Source of the DNA: Streptomyces sp. TRM68367
GTDB lineage: Bacteria > Actinomycetota > Actinomycetes > Streptomycetales > Streptomycetaceae
DNA length: 64,000 nt
NCBI RefSeq assembly: GCF_014495685.1
Contig: NZ_JACTVI010000016.1
Span: 1-64,000, forward strand
Direction: 5' to 3'
The notes beneath the pieces are model-generated. The model saw only the letters and a program-made list of their open reading frames with translations. It was not told the origin of the DNA and did no database searches. Of this stretch, positions 29,403-43,212 are shown one piece after another (position 1 is the stretch's first letter; every line of letters starts with the position of its first letter). The position numbers and the translations under genes were made by a program.

Positions 29403-30983
29403 ATGCTTCTCGAGAGCTATCTGCAGGACACCTGGGTCGCGCCGTCTGCCGACGACGCAACGGCAGTTGACGTGCATGACGCCGTCACCGGTGAGACGGT
29501 CTGCCGCGTCTCCTCCCAGGGCCTCGACCTCGCGGGCGCGTTCGACCACGCGCGCCACGCCGGCGGCCCCACGCTGCGCGCGCTGAGCTTCCACCGACGG
29601 GCCGACCTCCTGGACGCGCTCGCCGCGGCCGTCCGCGCCCGCCGTGAAGAGCTGTACGCCCTCTCGACCCGCGCGGGCGCCACCCTCAACGACGCCCGCT
29701 ACGACGTCGACGGCGGCATCCGTGTCCTGCGCGACTACGCGGCCCGCGCCCGCACCGAGCTGCCGGACGCGCCCCACCTCGTGGAAGGCCCCGCCGAACG
29801 CCTCGCCCGGGGCGAGGACTTCCTGGGCGTCCACCTCGTCAGCCCCTCCCCGGGCCTGATGCTCCAGGTGAACGCCTTCAACTTCCCGGTGTGGGCGCCG
29901 CTGGAGAAGCTCGCCCAGGCCCTGCTGGCGGGCATGCCCAGCGTGGTGAAGCCGGCCACCCCGACTGCGTACCTCACCGAGCACCTGGTCCGGATCGTCA
30001 CCGACGCCGGCGCCCTGCCGCCCGGCGCCCTGCAGATGGTCGCCGGTTCGGTGCGCCCGGCCCTCGGCCTGCTCGGCGAGCAGGACGTCCTCTCCTTCAC
30101 CGGCTCCGCCGCCACGGCTGAAACGCTGCGCACACACCCCAACCTGGTGGCCCGTTCCGTCCGCTTCAACGCCGAGGCCGACTCCGTCAACGCCATCGTG
30201 CTGGCCCCGGACGTCACGCCGGGTTCGCCGCTGTTCGAGGCGTTCGTGCGCGAGGTGGTGACCGAGATGACCGTCAAGGCGGGCCAGAAGTGCACCGCGA
30301 TCCGCCGCGTTCTTGTCCCCCGCGAGCACGAGGCCGCGGCGCTGGACGCGATCGCCGCCGAGCTCGCCGGGGTCACCATCGGGAACCCCGCCGCGGAGGG
30401 CGTGCGAATGGGGCCGGTCGTCAGCCTCGCCCAGCGCGACGACGTACGACAGGCGGCACGGAAGATCGCCGAGTCCGGACGCTTCGTGCATGGCGACCCC
30501 GAGAAGGTGCGCGTGATCGACGCCGACTCCGAACGGGGGGCTTTCCTCGACACCCTTCTCGTCTCCGCCGACCCGGACGCCGCCGCCCCTCACGAGGTGG
30601 AGCCGTTCGGACCGGCCGCGACCGTGCTGGCGTACCGCGACACGGCCCACGCGACGGACCTGGTGGCGCGTGGCCGAGGCAGCCTCGCGGCCTCCGTCGT
30701 CGGCGACGACCTCGCCTGGACGACCGCCTTCGTCCAGGAGGCGGCCCCCTGGCACGGGCGACTGCACCTGTTGGACTCGACGAACATGGCGCAGACCACC
30801 GGCCACGGATCGCCGCTTCCCGCCCTGAGGCACGGGGGCCCCGGCCGGGCCGGCGGCGGATCGGAGATGGCAGGCACCCGTGGTGTCGTGGACCTGATGC
30901 AGCGCACGGCACTGCAGGCCTCGCCACGGGTCCTCGACTCGCTGCGGAGCGCCCCGTCGTCATCGCCTGCCGACTACGCCTGA
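29403..30983 (+). CDS. PaaZ/PaaN-type aldehyde dehydrogenase (single-domain)
   Basis: 526 residues. The fold of the PaaZ aldehyde-dehydrogenase domain: LMLQVNAFNFPVWAPLEKLA, VLSFTGSAATAETL, catalytic Glu in RFNAEADSVNA and catalytic Cys in KAGQKCTAIRRV, and C-terminal DSTNMAQTTGHGSPLP. The hydratase domain of full PaaZ is absent, as in PaaN/BoxD-like enzymes that oxidise CoA-bound semialdehydes. It should oxidise the aldehyde made after ring cleavage. It follows the dioxygenase by 50 bp and is probably in the same MarR-controlled transcript. Confidence 0.92.
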   Translation: MLLESYLQDTWVAPSADDATAVDVHDAVTGETVCRVSSQGLDLAGAFDHARHAGGPTLRALSFHRRADLLDALAAAVRARREELYALSTRAGATLNDARYDVDGGIRVLRDYAARARTELPDAPHLVEGPAERLARGEDFLGVHLVSPSPGLMLQVNAFNFPVWAPLEKLAQALLAGMPSVVKPATPTAYLTEHLVRIVTDAGALPPGALQMVAGSVRPALGLLGEQDVLSFTGSAATAETLRTHPNLVARSVRFNAEADSVNAIVLAPDVTPGSPLFEAFVREVVTEMTVKAGQKCTAIRRVLVPREHEAAALDAIAAELAGVTIGNPAAEGVRMGPVVSLAQRDDVRQAARKIAESGRFVHGDPEKVRVIDADSERGAFLDTLLVSADPDAAAPHEVEPFGPAATVLAYRDTAHATDLVARGRGSLAASVVGDDLAWTTAFVQEAAPWHGRLHLLDSTNMAQTTGHGSPLPALRHGGPGRAGGGSEMAGTRGVVDLMQRTALQASPRVLDSLRSAPSSSPADYA

Positions 30984-31477
30984 CGCCATGCGGGCCGGAC
31001 GGGCACGGTCCGAACGACATGACCCCGTCGACTGGGTTGCATTGATCAGGCTGGCTTTTCGACGTCACGACGATGCCCTGACTCCCGGTCGCCGGGCAGC
31101 CAGGGCAGCATCGGAGCAGTGGTTACGGTGCGCAACCCGACCCGACCCGACCCGACCCGACCCGGCCCGCACCGCCAGCGCCCTCGCGTCCGCCTTCCAC
31201 GCCAAGGCGACCACGGTACGATCCGCTCAACCTCGGACCGTCCCCGAACCACCCGAAACGATCACTCCGGAATCAAGCCGGTGGATCCGGGCTGAGTCGT
31301 GTTGGAGCCGTCGCACTGCTCGATGTCGTGGCAGGCAGTGGGGACCAGCTGAATGGTAAGGAGGCGATTTCCGAGGTACCTGGCGACAGCTGACCGAACA
31401 TGCGAATCCTTGTAGTCTCCGGAGACCGCCCTTGACCTGCAAAGCAGGCAGGGAGCAGACAACCCGGGAGTTTCGCC
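30984..31477. other. Intergenic region, end of the catabolic island, with a (CCCGA) repeat
   Basis: About 490 bp without a gene I can support. It contains five tandem copies of CCCGA (31136-31160) and, nearer panD, a TTGACC hexamer at about 31432 that could be its promoter -35. GC content drops in 31260-31440, consistent with regulatory sequence. Confidence 0.4.
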
Positions 31478-31897
31478 ATGTTCCGTACCATGTTCAAGTC
31501 CAAGATCCACCGCGCCACCGTCACCCAGGCCGACCTGCACTACGTGGGATCGGTGACCATCGACGCCGACCTCCTGGACGCCGCCGACCTGCTGCCCGGC
31601 GAGCTGGTGCACATCGTCGACATCACCAACGGCGCCCGGCTGGAGACGTACGTCATCGAGGGCGGGCGCGGCTCCGGTGTCATCGGCGTCAACGGCGCCG
31701 CCGCCCACCTCGTCCACTCCGGTGACCTGGTGATCATCATCAGCTACGCCCAGGTGACCGACGCCGAGGCGCGGGCACTCGAACCCCGGGTCGTGCACGT
31801 GGACCGCGACAACCGCGTCGTGGCCCTGGGGGCCGACCCGTCCGAGCCGGTGCCGGGCTCGGACCAGGAACGCAGCCCGCAGGCCGTCACGGCCTGA
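31478..31897 (+). CDS. panD: Aspartate 1-decarboxylase
   Basis: 139 residues. The pyruvoyl-forming self-cleavage site is Gly24-Ser25 in HYVGSVTID. Conserved [20 protein letters not shown] completes the active site. It makes beta-alanine for pantothenate and CoA. ATG 31478 gives the conserved [20 protein letters not shown] start. The family normally ends near residue 120-140, so length is normal. Standing alone from other pan genes, as is common in Streptomyces. Confidence 0.97.
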   Translation: MFRTMFKSKIHRATVTQADLHYVGSVTIDADLLDAADLLPGELVHIVDITNGARLETYVIEGGRGSGVIGVNGAAAHLVHSGDLVIIISYAQVTDAEARALEPRVVHVDRDNRVVALGADPSEPVPGSDQERSPQAVTA

Positions 31898-31925
31898 CCG
31901 ACGTACAGGGACCAGGAGCGTGCCC

Positions 31926-32270
31926 ATGAGCGAGATCGACATCCGGGACGACCGGGCGGCGGGCCGCCTGGAGGCGGTGTCCGACGGCGAAGTCGTCGGC
32001 CGCGTCGAGTACTTCGTCCTCGACGCCCCCGGACACGCCCTGGTCCCCGTCCACACGATCGTCGAGCCGGCCCACGAGGGACAGGGCATCGCGGGCTCAC
32101 TCGCCCGCGAGCTGTACGCCCTCGCCGCGCGGGAGGGCATCGCGGTGGCCCCGCTGTGCCCGTACGTCGTCAGGTGGGCCGAACGCCACCCCGACCAGGC
32201 CCCCGCCGCCGACCCGGAACTGCTGCGCGCGGCGAAGGACTGGCTGAAGGCACATCCGGAACGCTTCTGA
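31926..32270 (+). CDS. GNAT-like N-acetyltransferase (YjdJ/DUF-type short)
   Basis: 114 residues. HTIVEPAHEGQGIAGSLARE is the acetyl-CoA binding motif (Q/RxxGxG/A), and CPYVVRWAERHPD is typical of the short YidJ-like GNATs with a single domain. ATG 31926 has AGGAG eight bases upstream; a GTG at 31920 is too close. Substrate unknown. It probably shares a transcript with panD (28-bp gap). Confidence 0.88.
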   Translation: MSEIDIRDDRAAGRLEAVSDGEVVGRVEYFVLDAPGHALVPVHTIVEPAHEGQGIAGSLARELYALAAREGIAVAPLCPYVVRWAERHPDQAPAADPELLRAAKDWLKAHPERF

Positions 32271-32377
32271 CGGCGGGCGGTCCGGCTTCCGGACTCCCTG
32301 ACTGCCTGGCCCGCCCACCTGACGGCTCCTGGACCGCTCGACCGTCCTGCCCGCCCGGCGGCGGTATCGTCGGCCGC

Positions 32378-33016
32378 ATGCTCGCGCTCCTGCACACCTC
32401 ACCCGCCCACATCCCGGTCTTCGACGCCCTGCGCGACAAGGACCACCCGGGCCTGACGCTGCGCCACATGGTCGACGAGGAACTGCTGGACCGCGCCCGC
32501 GAGGCAGGCCCCGAGGCGGTCGCGGACGACGTGCGCGCAGCGGTGCGCCAGGCCGTCGTCGAGGGGGCCCGGGCCGTGCTGTGCACCTGCTCGACGATCG
32601 GCGGCGTCGCGGAGGAGACCGGAGCCGGGGCCGGGGTCCCCGTGCTGCGCGTCGACCGTCCGATGGCGGCCGCGGCGGTGGCCGACGGCCCGCGCGTCGT
32701 CGTTCTCACCACCGTGGAGAGCACGTTCGCCCCGACGGTCGCCCTGGTCGAGGAGGAGGCCCGCCGCGCCGGCCGCGCCGCCGAGGTGCGCACCCGCCTC
32801 GTCGAGGGCGCCTGGGCCCGCTTCGAGGCGGGGGACACCGAGGGCTGCGCCCGCCTGGTCGCGGCGGCGGCCGACGCGGTCACCGACGCCGACGCGATCG
32901 TCCTGGCCCAGGCCTCCATGACCCCGGCCCAGGACCTGACGGCGACCACGACCCCGGTGCTTTCCAGCCCCCGCCCGGGCCTTGCGGCCGGGGCAGCGGC
33001 GGCCCGCCTCCCGTAG
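32378..33016 (+). CDS. Aspartate/glutamate/hydantoin racemase family protein
   Basis: 212 residues. The family nucleophile region is AVLCTCSTIGGVAEETG, with a Cys at the usual position; the second half has VVLTTVESTFAPT and DADAIVLAQASMTPA, where members often carry a second Cys but this one has Ser/Met. The missing partner cysteine suggests a one-cysteine (decarboxylase-like or non-racemising) reaction. ATG 32378 begins the conserved fold (MLALLHTSPAHIPVF). Confidence 0.8.
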   Translation: MLALLHTSPAHIPVFDALRDKDHPGLTLRHMVDEELLDRAREAGPEAVADDVRAAVRQAVVEGARAVLCTCSTIGGVAEETGAGAGVPVLRVDRPMAAAAVADGPRVVVLTTVESTFAPTVALVEEEARRAGRAAEVRTRLVEGAWARFEAGDTEGCARLVAAAADAVTDADAIVLAQASMTPAQDLTATTTPVLSSPRPGLAAGAAAARLP

Positions 33017-33124
33017 GGCCACCTGGGCCCCGTACGTCATGCGGTGGGGTGACTGCCGGCGCCGCCGCCGGGTACGCGGGGGAGTAGTCCAGAGCCCAGG
33101 TCGACCGACTGGCCGGAGGACAAC

Positions 33125-33367
33125 ATGACCAACCCTCACCCGGACCCCGTCCCTCCGGGTCCGACACCGGGCCCGGACCCCAGCCACCCGGAACCACCAC
33201 CCCCGAGCCCGGTCCCACCCCCCGAACCACCCCCGGGCCCAGGCCCGGCCCCGACTCCGCAACCCCCACCCCCGGGCCCCCGCCCGGTCCCGGACCCCGA
33301 CCCGTCCCCCATCCCCCCGGGCCCAGAACCCCCACCAAGCCCCGAACCGGGCCCACCCCTCACCTGA
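33125..33367 (+). CDS. Extremely proline-rich small protein
   Basis: 80 residues, of which 45 are proline; the rest is mostly Asp, Glu, Gly and Ser. No hydrophobic segment and no signal peptide. A strong ribosome-binding site (CCGGAGGACAAC) directly precedes ATG 33125, which argues for real translation. It would be an extended, polyproline-II-like chain and a demanding substrate for ribosomes without EF-P. Function unknown; low-complexity coding by chance cannot be fully excluded. Confidence 0.6.
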   Translation: MTNPHPDPVPPGPTPGPDPSHPEPPPPSPVPPPEPPPGPGPAPTPQPPPPGPRPVPDPDPSPIPPGPEPPPSPEPGPPLT

Positions 33368-33381
33368 TTCACCGACCACCG

Positions 33382-33450
33382 CCCCGCGCCCCAACGGGGC
33401 GCGGGGAACTGCGCGACAAGCCACAAACAATGGGCACCCGCACTACAACG
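33382..33450. repeat. Streptomyces intergenic hairpin repeat / probable terminator
   Basis: A perfect 11-bp stem (CCCCGCGCCCC 33382-33392 with 33396-33406) and 3-nt loop is followed by AACTGCGCGACAAGCCACAA. From memory this hairpin plus tail is a widespread intergenic repeat in Streptomyces. Here it lies between the convergent proline-rich gene and gnd, where it can end transcription from both sides. Confidence 0.7.
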
Positions 33451-33470
33451 GACCCCCCGAGCTCTTAGGC

Positions 33471-37661
<4,191 letters not shown>

Positions 37662-37911
37662 CGGCTGCTCCTCTGCGGGAGGCGGGGGCGAGGCCCGGTC
37701 ACAGGACCCTGCCTGATCCGGCGCGGCGAACGGTCGGCTTTCATAAACCAACACGATGCCGCGTCCGGTTCTTCCCGTCGTCGTCCCTGAGCAGTCAATA
37801 CGTCGTACCGCCGATGGAGTACGACGCCTCGTACCTCCTCCCCTGGAGGGGGGACGACGACCGGCCACCTCCTGCTCCGGTATTCCGCCGGGCTTGGTAC
37901 TACTGCTCTTC

Positions 37912-38682
37912 GTGGACCTCGACCCCGATCTCGCCGCCCTCCGCCCGCTCGGCGGCTTCTTCGTCCTGCGAACGGTCCCAGGCACGGCAGGAGCACCCCA
38001 TGGCACGACAGGAGCCCTGCGCGGCCCGCTGCCGGCCCTCGCGCAGGCCTACGAGGGAGCGGAATCGGAACGTTATGGCGATTCCATCGCTTTTCGTGTC
38101 GGCAAGGTAGCGGACGCCCTCCGCGCGCCGGAACCGCGTGTCGCGGCGTCTGTGGCCCACCAGGGGCTCGCGGCCCGCCTGTGGTCGGTGGCGCTCGGGT
38201 GCGCCGCCCTGTATGGCCGCGTACCGGACCTCGGTCCGCGGCTGCTGCACTGGGACCCCGACGCCGGCGCTCCTGACGACCTGTGGCTGTCCGGCGTCCG
38301 GCCCCTGCCCGGCGACGCGGCGACGCTGGCCGGCACCGTGCTGGACGATCACCTCGAACCGCTCACGGCCACCCTGCGCGTCCGCTACCGCCTCGCCTCC
38401 GGCCTGCTGTGGGGCAACGCGGCCTCCGCGCTCGCTGGCGCCGCCCGGCAGCTCGACGGCTGGGCGCGGGCGCACGGCCGTACGGACGCCGCCGCCCGGG
38501 CCCGCTCCCTGAGCGCCGATCTCCTCGCCCACCCCCGGCTGGCCGGAACCGGCACCCTCACCGGCACCGCCTTCCGGCGCCGCAGCTGCTGCCTGTACTA
38601 CCGCGTGCCGGGCGGAGGCGTCTGCGGCGACTGTTGCTTCCCACGACCCCCGCGGTCTTCCCCGCGCGCCGCATCTGGGTGA
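37912..38682 (+). CDS. Ferric-iron reductase FhuF-like (2Fe-2S)-binding protein
   Basis: About 256 residues. The C-terminus RRSCCLYYRVPGGGVCGDCC has the C-C-x10-C-x2-C arrangement of the FhuF [2Fe-2S] cluster, used to reduce ferric siderophores. The body (residues 30-220) is alpha-helical, with WSVALGCAALYGRVPDL and RLASGLLWGNAASAL typical of actinobacterial FhuF-like proteins. The start is uncertain: GTG 37912 begins conserved sequence, no clear ribosome-binding site, and the frame stays open upstream to 37756. No siderophore genes are nearby. The gap 37662-37911 holds nothing else I can identify. Confidence 0.82.
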   Translation: MDLDPDLAALRPLGGFFVLRTVPGTAGAPHGTTGALRGPLPALAQAYEGAESERYGDSIAFRVGKVADALRAPEPRVAASVAHQGLAARLWSVALGCAALYGRVPDLGPRLLHWDPDAGAPDDLWLSGVRPLPGDAATLAGTVLDDHLEPLTATLRVRYRLASGLLWGNAASALAGAARQLDGWARAHGRTDAAARARSLSADLLAHPRLAGTGTLTGTAFRRRSCCLYYRVPGGGVCGDCCFPRPPRSSPRAASG

Positions 38683-38719
38683 CCATGAGAGGGATCAACC
38701 ACGAGACAGGGGGTTCCGG

Positions 38720-39889
38720 GTGCGTGTGGGACTGTTGACCCGGGAGTATCCCCCGGACGTGTACGGCGGCGCGGGCGTCCACGTCGAGTTCCTCGCCCGG
38801 GAGCTCGTCCCCCTCGTCGACCTCGACGTGCACTGCTGGGGCGAGGGCCGCGCACCGGGCGTGCAGCGGCACCGGCCCTGGAGCGCGCTCGACACCGCCA
38901 ACGACGCGCTGCGCACCTTCTCCGTGGACCTCGCCATGGCCGCCGCCCTCGAAGGCCGCGAGCTCGTCCACTCCCACACCTGGTACGCCAACCTCGGCGG
39001 CCACATGGCCAAGCTTCTGTACGGCATCCCGCACGTGATGACCGCCCACTCCCTGGAGCCCCTGCGCCCCTGGAAGGCCGAGCAGCTCGGCGGCGGATAC
39101 ACCCTGTCCAGCTGGGCCGAGCGCACCGCGATCGAGGCTGCCGACGCGGTGATCGCGGTCTCCGGCGCCATGCGCGAGGACATCCTGGGCTGCTACCCGG
39201 CGCTGGACCCCGCCAGGGTGCACGTCGTGCACAACGGCATCGACACCGGCCTGTACCAGCCCGACCACGGCACCGACGTCCTGCGCCGCATCGGCCTCGA
39301 CCTCGCCCGCCCGTACGTCCTGTTCGTCGGCCGCATCACCCGCCAGAAGGGCGTGCCCCACCTGCTGCGCGCCGTGCGGGACCTCGACCCGGCCGCCCAG
39401 GTCGTGCTGTGCGCGGGCGCCCCGGACACCCCGGAGATCGACCGCGAGTTCCGCGACCTGTTCGACGAGCTGAGCCGGGTGCGCGAGCACGTGCACTGGA
39501 TCCCGCAGATGCTGCCGCGTCCCGAGGTGATCCAGCTCCTGACGCATGCCGCGGTGTTCGTCTGCCCCTCGGTGTACGAGCCGCTGGGCATCGTGAACCT
39601 GGAGGCGATGGCCTGCGGCACACCCGTCGTGGCCTCCCGGGTGGGCGGCATCCCCGAGGTCGTGGACGACGGCAAGACGGGGCTGCTCGTGGACGTGAAC
39701 GATGACGACGGCGCCTCCGAGACCTTCGAGGCGGGCCTCGCGCGGGCGCTGAACGAGATACTCGGCGACCCGGAGGCGGCCCAGCGGATGGGCGAGACCG
39801 GCCGGGAACGAGCGGTCGGCCAGTTCGGCTGGGACGCGGTCGCCCGCCGCACGGTCCGGCTCTACGAGGAGATCCTCAAACAGACGTAG
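38720..39889 (+). CDS. glgA: Glycogen synthase, GlgM/actinobacterial GlgA type (GT4)
   Basis: 389 residues with two Rossmann domains. N-terminal [20 protein letters not shown] binds the sugar nucleotide; [15 protein letters not shown] and the C-terminal [20 protein letters not shown] carry the GT4 E-x7-E motif. In actinobacteria this enzyme, named GlgA historically, transfers glucose from ADP-glucose to glucose 1-phosphate to make maltose 1-phosphate for GlgE. GTG 38720 begins the conserved fold. It is followed by glgC, which makes its ADP-glucose. Confidence 0.94.
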   Translation: MRVGLLTREYPPDVYGGAGVHVEFLARELVPLVDLDVHCWGEGRAPGVQRHRPWSALDTANDALRTFSVDLAMAAALEGRELVHSHTWYANLGGHMAKLLYGIPHVMTAHSLEPLRPWKAEQLGGGYTLSSWAERTAIEAADAVIAVSGAMREDILGCYPALDPARVHVVHNGIDTGLYQPDHGTDVLRRIGLDLARPYVLFVGRITRQKGVPHLLRAVRDLDPAAQVVLCAGAPDTPEIDREFRDLFDELSRVREHVHWIPQMLPRPEVIQLLTHAAVFVCPSVYEPLGIVNLEAMACGTPVVASRVGGIPEVVDDGKTGLLVDVNDDDGASETFEAGLARALNEILGDPEAAQRMGETGRERAVGQFGWDAVARRTVRLYEEILKQT

Positions 39890-39962
39890 GACGCGAGGAG
39901 ATTCTCGCTTAGTCGGCCCTGCTCAGGGGCAGGCATGGATCAACGGTGTGAGGGGAGCGGCC

Positions 39963-41183
39963 ATGCGTCGTGGTGGTCCTTCGGTGCTCGGTATCGTCCT
40001 GGCAGGCGGCGAGGGCAAACGCCTGATGCCCCTGACCGCGGACCGGGCGAAACCCGCGGTCACATTCGGCGGAACGTATCGCCTCGTCGACTTCGTCCTG
40101 TCCAACCTCGTCAACGGCGACATCCTGCGCATCTGCGTGCTCACCCAGTACAAGTCGCACTCGCTGGACCGGCACATCACCACCACCTGGCGGATGTCCA
40201 GCCTGCTCGGCAACTACGTCACCCCCGTCCCGGCCCAGCAGCGCCTCGGCCCGCGCTGGTACCTGGGCAGCGCCGACGCGATCCTGCAGTCACTCAACCT
40301 GATCTACGACGAGCGGCCGGAGTACGTCGCCGTGTTCGGCGCCGACCACGTCTACCGCATGGACCCGCGCCAGATGCTCGCCCAGCACATCGACAGCGGG
40401 GCGGGCGTGACGGTGGCCGGGATCCGCGTGCCGCGCACGGAGTCGTCGTCCTTCGGCGTGATCACGCCCGGCACGGACGGCCAGACCGTCGAGCAGTTCC
40501 TGGAGAAGCCCGCCGACGTGCCCGGCCTCGCCGACGACCCCGGGTCCGTGTTCGCGTCGATGGGCAACTACATCTTCACCACCAAGGCCCTCATCGAGGC
40601 GCTCCAGCGGGACGCCGAGGACGAGAACTCCGTGCACGACATGGGCGGCTCGATCCTGCCGCAGCTCACCGAGCGCGGCGAGGCGCAGCTGTACGACTTC
40701 AGCTCCGGCCACGTGCCCGGCGAGACCACCCGGGACCAGGGCTACTGGCGCGACGTCGGCACCCTGGACGCCTACTACGAGGCTCACATGGACCTCATCG
40801 CCGAGCGTCCCAAGTTCAATCTCTACAACACCAGTTGGCCCATCTACACGCACTCCTACCAGCTCTCTCCGGCCCGCTTCAACGCCGGCGGCATCGCCAG
40901 CGAGTCCATCATCAGCGCGGGCTGCCTGATCCGCGGCCAGGTCACCCGGTCGGTGCTCTCACCGGGCGTGGTGGTCGACCCGGGGGCCGTCGTGCAGGGG
41001 TCGGTGCTGCACGACAACGTGCACATCGGGCGGGGCGCGGTGGTGCGTGGCGCGGTCCTGGACAAGAACGTCGAGGTGCCGCCGGGCGCGACGATCGGCG
41101 TCAACCCCGAGCGGGACGAGGCGCTGTACACGGTGTCCAAGGGCGGCGTGATCGCGCTGGGCAAGGGGCAGCAGGTGCCGTAG
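39963..41183 (+). CDS. glgC: Glucose-1-phosphate adenylyltransferase
   Basis: 406 residues. Nucleotide-binding [80 protein letters not shown] and a C-terminal left-handed beta helix with hexad repeats. Makes ADP-glucose from glucose 1-phosphate and ATP, the committed step of glycogen and maltose-1-phosphate synthesis. ATG 39963 follows GAGGGGAG; a GTG 15 bp upstream is less likely. Same direction as glgA, 73-bp gap. Confidence 0.97.
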   Translation: MRRGGPSVLGIVLAGGEGKRLMPLTADRAKPAVTFGGTYRLVDFVLSNLVNGDILRICVLTQYKSHSLDRHITTTWRMSSLLGNYVTPVPAQQRLGPRWYLGSADAILQSLNLIYDERPEYVAVFGADHVYRMDPRQMLAQHIDSGAGVTVAGIRVPRTESSSFGVITPGTDGQTVEQFLEKPADVPGLADDPGSVFASMGNYIFTTKALIEALQRDAEDENSVHDMGGSILPQLTERGEAQLYDFSSGHVPGETTRDQGYWRDVGTLDAYYEAHMDLIAERPKFNLYNTSWPIYTHSYQLSPARFNAGGIASESIISAGCLIRGQVTRSVLSPGVVVDPGAVVQGSVLHDNVHIGRGAVVRGAVLDKNVEVPPGATIGVNPERDEALYTVSKGGVIALGKGQQVP

Positions 41184-41764
41184 ACCCCGGCTGCTCCTCG
41201 CGAGGTATCCGGAGTCGGGCGAGCAGGTCTCGCACACCACCAGCCTCCTCGCCGACACCGCCGTCGACCTCCCCCGAGGTCTCGGCTCCGCTCGACCAGG
41301 GGGCCCACCACCGGAACGGATCCACGCCGCATGGCAGGACTCGCGGTCAGCGGCGGCGCCGAAGGGTGGCCCTCGGCTCACCTAACGATCGCAAGGTGCT
41401 GAAGCCGGACCCGGCACGGCTGCGGGCGGCCGCCGCCCACGAGGCGCTGATCCGCGACGCCTCCCGGGCGACCCCGGCGGGCTGCCCGGCTGGGTCGCGC
41501 TGACCCCGTGCGGCAAGCGGGCCGGCCCACCGGTCGGCCCGCGCCCGTCGGAGTGGGGAACCTCACCACAGAGCACGCCACCACCTGCGCCGATGTGACC
41601 CATGCGCCCCATGAGTCCCGCCTCTCCCGGGCCCTCCTGCGGAGCGGCGGGACGGCGGCGGGACTTAATCTGCTGTTAACTGTGCGTAGCTTGATCGTAC
41701 TTGACCGTAATCGCTTACCCACGTTTGACTGCTGATCCACCCATCGTCGACGCGAGGCAAGCCC
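41184..41764. other. Intergenic region with a palindromic repeat and gene debris
   Basis: 580 bp. Around 41265-41315 lies a second copy of the palindromic repeat core (CGGCTCCGCTCGA flanked by C/G runs), related to 19634-19680. Plus-strand coding-like scraps (EQVSHTTSLLADTAVDLP; KPDPARLRAAAAHEALIRDA) suggest one or two decayed genes I cannot name. 41517-41542 can form a GC hairpin. From about 41665 the sequence becomes AT-richer and must hold the WS/DGAT promoter. Confidence 0.4.
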
Positions 41765-43108
41765 TTGACTGCTGACCTGCTCGCTCCCCTCGACCTGGCG
41801 TTCTGGAACATCGAGTCCGCCGAGCACCCGATGCACCTCGGCGCGCTCGGGATCTTCACGGCCCACTCGCCCGCCGCGGGCGCCCACGCGGCGGACCTGC
41901 TGGCGGCCCGCGCCGCCGCCGTTTCCGGCCTCAGGATGCGCATCCGGGACGTGTGGCAGCCGCTCGCCCTGCCGCTGACCTTCCCGCCCGCCTTCGGCGG
42001 CGCCGCGCGCGAGCCCGACCCGGGCTTCGACCCCCTGAACCACGTCCGGCTGCACGCCCCGGCCGACGACTTCCACACGGCGGCCGGACGGCTCATGGAA
42101 CGCCCGCTGGAGCGCAGCCGCCCGCCGTGGGAGGCCCATGTGCTGCCCGGCGAGGACGGCATGTCCTTCGCCGTGCTGTTCAAGTTCCACCATGCCCTCG
42201 CCGACGGGCTGCGGGCGCTGACCCTGGCCGCCGCGATCCTCGACCCGATGGACATGCCCGCGCCCCGCCCCCGCCGCGAAGAGCCCCCGCGCGGGCTGCT
42301 GCCGGACGTGCGCAGGCTGCCGGGGCTGGTCCGCGGCGCCCTGTCCGACGCGGGCCGGGCCCTCGACATCGGCGCCTCAGTCGCCCGCTCCACCCTGGGC
42401 GTGCGCTCCTCGGCCGCGCTCACCTGCGAGCCCTCCGGCACCCGCCGCACCGCCGGTGTGGCCGTCGACCTCGACGACGTGCAGCGCATCCGCAAGTCCG
42501 AGGGCGGCACCGTCAACGACGTCCTGATCGCGGTCGTCGCGGGTGCCCTGCGCCGCTGGCTCGACGAGCGCGGCGACGGCAGCGCGGGTGTGGCGCCCCG
42601 CGCCCTGATCCCCGTCTCCAAACGCCGTCCGCGCACCGCCCACCCACAGGGCAACCGGCTGTCGGGCTACCTGATACGGCTCCCCGTCGGCGACCCCGAC
42701 CCGCTGGGGCGCCTGGAGACCGTCCGTACGGCCATGGACCGCAACAAGGACGCCGGCCCCAACCGGGGCGCGGGCGCCGTCGCGCTGCTCGCCGATCACG
42801 TCCCGGCGCTCGGCCACCGGCTCGGCGGACCCCTGGTCGGCCAGGCCGCGCGGCTCTGGTTCGACATCCTCGTCACCAGCGTCCCGCTGCCCAGCCTCGG
42901 CCTGAAGCTCGGCGGCCACCCGCTCGCCGAGGTCTACCCCTTCGCTCCGCTGGCCCGCGGCCAGTCCCTGGCGGTGGCGATCTCGACGTACCGCGGGCGC
43001 GTCCACTACGGGCTGGTCGCCGACGGAGAGGCCGTACCGGACCTCGGCCGGCTCGCCCGGGCCGTGTCCGAGGAGGTGGAGACGCTGCTCACAGCCTGCG
43101 GCCCCTGA
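41765..43108 (+). CDS. Wax ester synthase / diacylglycerol acyltransferase (WS/DGAT)
   Basis: 447 residues. Catalytic HHxxxDG at 142-148 (FHHALADGLRAL), and the C-terminal PLPSLGLKLGGHPLAEVYPF plus YRGRVHYGLVADGEAVPDL blocks. Enzymes of this family esterify diacylglycerol or fatty alcohols with acyl-CoA at the membrane, forming triacylglycerol or wax storage lipid in Streptomyces. The start is TTG 41765 with a weak GAGGCAAG upstream. It is followed, after 104 bp, by a zinc-ribbon/SDR fusion. Confidence 0.92.
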   Translation: MTADLLAPLDLAFWNIESAEHPMHLGALGIFTAHSPAAGAHAADLLAARAAAVSGLRMRIRDVWQPLALPLTFPPAFGGAAREPDPGFDPLNHVRLHAPADDFHTAAGRLMERPLERSRPPWEAHVLPGEDGMSFAVLFKFHHALADGLRALTLAAAILDPMDMPAPRPRREEPPRGLLPDVRRLPGLVRGALSDAGRALDIGASVARSTLGVRSSAALTCEPSGTRRTAGVAVDLDDVQRIRKSEGGTVNDVLIAVVAGALRRWLDERGDGSAGVAPRALIPVSKRRPRTAHPQGNRLSGYLIRLPVGDPDPLGRLETVRTAMDRNKDAGPNRGAGAVALLADHVPALGHRLGGPLVGQAARLWFDILVTSVPLPSLGLKLGGHPLAEVYPFAPLARGQSLAVAISTYRGRVHYGLVADGEAVPDLGRLARAVSEEVETLLTACGP

Positions 43109-43212
43109 CGGGACGGGTTTGGCGGCACGGCCCGGCGCTCCGTAAAATCCCCGGTTCGACAGCCGACGCGAGCAGAGCGCGGCGGCGCACGAGCAGGGAA
43201 ACGGCAACGGCG

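Noticed and set aside
31136..31160. CCCGA repeat as a regulator binding cluster
   Set aside because: Five perfect back-to-back pentamers look like slippage; no sign of regulatory spacing.
33125..33367. Proline-rich frame on the opposite strand (Gly-rich, about 120-160 residues)
   Set aside because: Gly-rich antisense of the Pro codons; no ribosome-binding site or recognisable domain.
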